From Delphinapterus leucas (lineage: Eukaryota; Chordata; Mammalia; Artiodactyla; Monodontidae), in contig NW_022098001.1 in NCBI RefSeq assembly GCF_002288925.2, positions 2,795,572 to 2,859,571 on the forward strand: a stretch of DNA of 64,000 nucleotides, in the 5' to 3' direction. Every line of letters begins with the position of its first letter. Positions within the stretch are counted from its first letter, which is position 1. Below, in pieces: positions 60,451 through 64,000 of the stretch. The notes under the pieces are model-generated. The model was not told the DNA's origin. It worked only from the letters and a program-made list of their open reading frames with translations, and searched no databases. The position numbers and the translations under genes are program-made.

Positions 60451-60654
60451 GTGTGTGTGTGTGTGGTACGCGGGCCTCTCACCATTGCGGCCTCTCCCGT
60501 TGCAGAGCACAGGCTCCGGACGCGCAGGCTCAGCGGCCATGGCCCACGGGCCCAGCCGCTCCGCGGCATGTGGGATCCTCCCGGACCCGGGCACGAACCC
60601 GTGTCCCCTGCATCGGCAGGCGGACTCTCAACCACTGCGCCACCACGGAAGCCC
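60451..60654 (-). mobile_element. CHR-2-type SINE with a GT-repeat tail (copy 11)
   Basis: Reverse-complement CHR SINE with a perfect 14-bp duplication CATCTGCTAATTTT at 60437-60450 and 60655-60668, then TT/AATGC, an L1-type nick site. The expected T-tail has been replaced by a GT run at 60451-60465. Box A and B are intact. The SINE end has CCACCACGG instead of CCACCAGGG. Confidence 0.96.
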
Positions 60655-60668
60655 CATCTGCTAATTTT

Positions 60669-62479
60669 TTAATGCTAGCTTTATGGTGTCTATTAACAGT
60701 GTATTTCATGATTTAAAAAATATTTCTAAGTTTCCAAGCTTTAGACTTTCCAAAAAGTAGACCAACCTTCTTTCAGTTAGTGAAAAACAAATGGTTTTGC
60801 ATGGTCATTGCGTGTTGGGGATGGGATGAAATCAAAAGGAACACTGTGAGGTGGTCTACAGCTCCCAAAACTAGATGAGTGAGTCTTTAAAACAAACTTT
60901 TACAGAATTCCTCTGGCAATGCATGTGGTAATGGGAGCAGGTATTTTAAACAGTTACTCATGCTCAGTTTCATTCTCTCTTGTGGTGTGAGGTTAATTCT
61001 AAGAGAGACTAATTCATTGTAATGGTAATTAGGGCACCCTTCCAATAACACTTGAGATGTAACAAGCATCACTAGGGCACCAAAATGGTCTTTGTGAAAG
61101 AAGAAACAATGTCCAGTGTCTGTCCTCCTTTGGTCAAAGTGAGGAAAAATGGGGATTTTATTTCATTTATAAGATGTCAGCAATCACTGTCCCTTTCTTA
61201 TGCTTTGAATAACTATTTCCAGCCTACTAACCTTTCTAGTACTTAGACCAAAGGTAATTTAAATAAAAACTACTCAACAAATATTATTCAGGAAAAATTA
61301 GACCTCACACAGAATGCTTTGGAATGTGTATTATACAATGACTTTGACAGTTTTATGACTGTACAAACTTCTTGTACATTCCATTGAGGAATCCCCTATT
61401 GTAGGAAAAATATATACATGCACACATGCTCTTACCATTAACTTTGCCACATTTAAGCAGATAAAAGTTAGTTTAAAAACGCAATCATAAACTTAAGGGA
61501 TATTATAGAAGATAAGGAAGACAAATAGAGCAACTGTATTTCAAAAAATGAAACAGCATGTGTGGGAAAGTAATAGCCTAAAAAGTCAGAATGTTGAACA
61601 GCGGGGTTTTATTGGAATAAGGTTAGATTTTAAGTGCTAATACCTTGCAATTTTATATGAAATACCAGAGTAAAATGATGGCATTTTTCTACCTACTAGC
61701 GGTATTCCTGAAAATCTATAAATTCCTTCATTATTAAGGCTTTTGAATTTTTGTTAGTGTGTATCTTATATCATATGCTGAGTACTTAGATTTCATGATC
61801 TGTCTTGCAGTGTTTTCATTTAACACAGGAGGCTTCCCTTAAAAAAATGAACATCATAAGTTACTTGTTTGCATCACTGCCGTTTGTCATAGGAGGAAAA
61901 AAATGTAGTTTACAGAAGATGTTTCATAGAATTATTCTGTGGAGAGTCTCTTTTACCCTATCAGTTGTCCACAACCTACCGTCTGTTGGGGTGGTCTCTA
62001 GTTCAGATGTCAGAGCTCTTTCTTTTTAAGTGAACCAGAATGCATTTTATGTAATGTGTGGGGGGTTAAATTTCATTCCAGATAAGAAACTAAAAAGCAT
62101 TAAATTAAAGGAATTTACGTTTGCAGTTTTCTGTTTGAAACAATATGTTCTTTAGTTTAAAAACTATCACTTTCACTGATACAAAAACCATGTATACAAA
62201 ATTGCTTTGTGGTTCTTCCCTTTTTTCTGTCATCTAAGTGTAAATTCAGAATTTGGGAGAAAGGTTTCTTAGTTGCTTGGCAGATACTGAAGCTGTCCAT
62301 GACTGTTTAACAGGCATTATCTATACTGATTAAATCTGACATAAAACATACCTCATCCAGAGGAAAGTGATGCATTAGTTATGTTACTTGAATCTTTAAT
62401 GAAGTAAACTACAATGAAATGAACAGAACCACAAAATGTGAATGTAAAATCTGAAACATGTAGGTTGAGAGTATAAGAA
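60669..62479. other. Unassigned sequence
   Basis: No gene or repeat is recognised in this 1.8 kb. Confidence 0.4.
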
Positions 62480-62552
62480 TATATGTGTGTGAGAGCATAT
62501 GTGTGAAAATAAATACATACACACAACATATATATATACACACACACACAGA
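62480..62552. repeat. TG/CA and TA simple repeat
   Basis: ATATGTGTGTGAGAG, then ACATACACACAACATATATA and ACACACACACACA. Confidence 0.85.
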
Positions 62553-62769
62553 AGTGCACTTATATGTTCTATTAAAGGGGTAAATTTTATGCTTAGTGTG
62601 TTTGAAAATTTAGTTAGGTGCTAAGAAATTATCTGCCTGAGCTTTTTAATGAATCTCACATTAAAAATCTGATAGCATGCCCTTGCCCTGTGTGTGTGGC
62701 CTCAGTGGCATGCCCATGCTTCTGACTGATTTATCTCTTGATTTCCTGAACGGTACATTTCAAGAGATG

Positions 62770-63180
62770 GTCAGGAAAGTCACCTTACCTAAGCAAGCAC
62801 AGTTCCTTGCATGCTGTCATAGTCTTTCTGGCTTCCTTCTTTATCCCCGCATCCTCCAGGTTTTCCAGACCACATTTTTGTGCATTAAGGCAGACATAAG
62901 AAATTTGTGCCCTCCCTGCCACATTCATTTGGGATTGCTTCCTGGAAGATGTCCTTGATTCCCTCATTTAGAAGAGTCATTCCTTCCTTCATCCTACCCC
63001 AGCAGGCAGGAAGGACATTTGTACCTTCATTCCAGCACTTGTATCACACTTGCATTATAAACAGTCTTGATCATCAGAGTCAAGTTTTACTCATTCTTTT
63101 GCTTTCATTGTATAGTCCAGTGATTAACACATGGCTCATTTTCAATGTGTTTGCTGGATTTTACTTAATTTAAATAATTA
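62770..63180 (+). repeat. Possible L2 LINE 3' region, diverged
   Basis: CAAGCACAGTTCCTTGCATG, CTGGAAGATGTCCTTGATTC and TCATTCCTTCCTTCATCCTA loosely follow the L2 3' region. Weak. Confidence 0.4.
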
Positions 63181-63359
63181 CCCATAACAGAGATGATTGA
63201 GAAAAGAAAAGTAGGGAAGATACAGGAAGACAAGATAGGATTATGTGGTCCCATGAGTGAGGATATTTGTCTTCAGACCTGTCTACTTTTGCATCATTTA
63301 CATTGGTCCCATTGACATTCAAAAAGACCTCACTGAAAGTTGGTAATGTGATATTTCAT

Positions 63360-64000
63360 ACTTTCAGGAACAAATATAACTAAAAGTGAAAAGTTTCCTT
63401 GAGGAGAAAAAATTTGAACTGATATTGAAAATCAGGACCTAACCGAGGAAAAGGGAGGATGAGGTAGAAAAGGAACCTTCCCATCAGAACAAATTATATG
63501 CAAAGACATGGAAGCAAAAGAAAATAATGTATGTTTGGAAAAAGGCAAATAATTTGGTAGGTCTGGAGCATAAGGTACATGTAGGGAGAGGGAAACCAAG
63601 TCTGGATCATAAGGATTCTTCATTGCTGATTAAGGAGTTGTGACTTTAGCTGCAGGTGGTGGAAGCTACTGAAAGAGTTTAAGAAGTGGCGTGGCAAGGC
63701 CAAATCTGTGTTTTAGATCGATCAAATCCTTTGGTTATGCCACGGATGATAGATTGGAGGAAGCAAGTCTGGATTCTGGAGACCAGTTATTAGGCCATTA
63801 ACAAATCCAGAAGAAAAATGACAAGAGTCTGCCCTAAGTCAGTGCCAGTGAGGATAAAAAGATATGGCAGAGAGAAGGGGAAGAGGAGAGAGGGATGGAC
63901 CTAGGCACCCTTCAGGAAACAGAAGCAACGCAATCTGGTGCTGATTAAATACAGAAAATGAAGATAAGGAATAGTCAAAGATGCTTCCTGTGACTTGGAT
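63360..64000 (-). repeat. Long L2 LINE fragment, antisense, running off the window
   Basis: TATATGCAAAGACATGGAAG, AGGAGTTGTGACTTTAGCTG, CACGGATGATAGATTGGAGG, GAGACCAGTTATTAGGCCAT and AGTCAAAGATGCTTCCTGTG follow the reverse-complement L2 3' region over more than 600 bp. It is the longest L2 in the window. Confidence 0.85.

Overview
This window is nuclear DNA from a mammal, most likely a cetacean (whale or dolphin). The main evidence is eleven copies of the CHR family of tRNA-Glu-derived SINEs, ten of the short cetacean-type form (CHR-2-like) and one of the longer CHR-1-like form. They sit among L1 elements of cetartiodactyl type and old mammalian repeats (MIR, L2, MER5A, MER20, MLT1-like LTRs, a hAT DNA element). 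The sequence is AT-rich with low coding density. I see no intact protein-coding gene, no recognisable functional exon, no tRNA, rRNA or snRNA gene and no CRISPR array. Nearly all long open frames come from SINEs or L1s, or are chance. The window is either intergenic or deep intronic; the sequence alone does not decide which. All repeat family names are from memory of consensus sequences, not from a database run.

Layout: 1-351 is the end of a young L1 ORF2 fragment that breaks off abruptly. 351-11400 is mostly unique sequence with L2 pieces, a tiny 45-bp L1 insertion (5024-5068) and a MER5A split by a SINE (5195-5620). 11400-14710 holds old L1 fragments, one split by a SINE and one split by an LTR-like block. 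14785-23340 is mostly unique. 23345-32780 is a nested L1 complex. Its core is a near-complete, dead L1 on the minus strand (24640-32326) that landed inside an older plus-strand L1 and was later hit by four SINEs. 33190-38680 is a MIR/L2/SINE field with a MER20 inside a MIR. 39460-41413 holds an MLT1-like LTR and a 1.36-kb hAT-like element. 41960-44990 is repeat-poor. 46543-46995 is a young processed pseudogene of SEC61A2. 50205-50582 is a recent 5'-truncated L1. 51260-64000 is MIR, MER5A, LTR, SINE and L2 material, ending in a long antisense L2.

The most interesting item is the SEC61A2 retrocopy. It keeps a CpG-rich 100-nt 5'UTR, the start codon, a 15-bp target-site duplication and a poly(A) tail, but its source mRNA was not the normal one. 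It lacks an internal segment of about 79 nt, as if one exon was skipped. It also ends just past a splice-donor-like GTGAGC with an AATAAA, as if polyadenylated inside an intron. It looks like a fossil record of an alternative, truncated germline transcript of a translocon gene.
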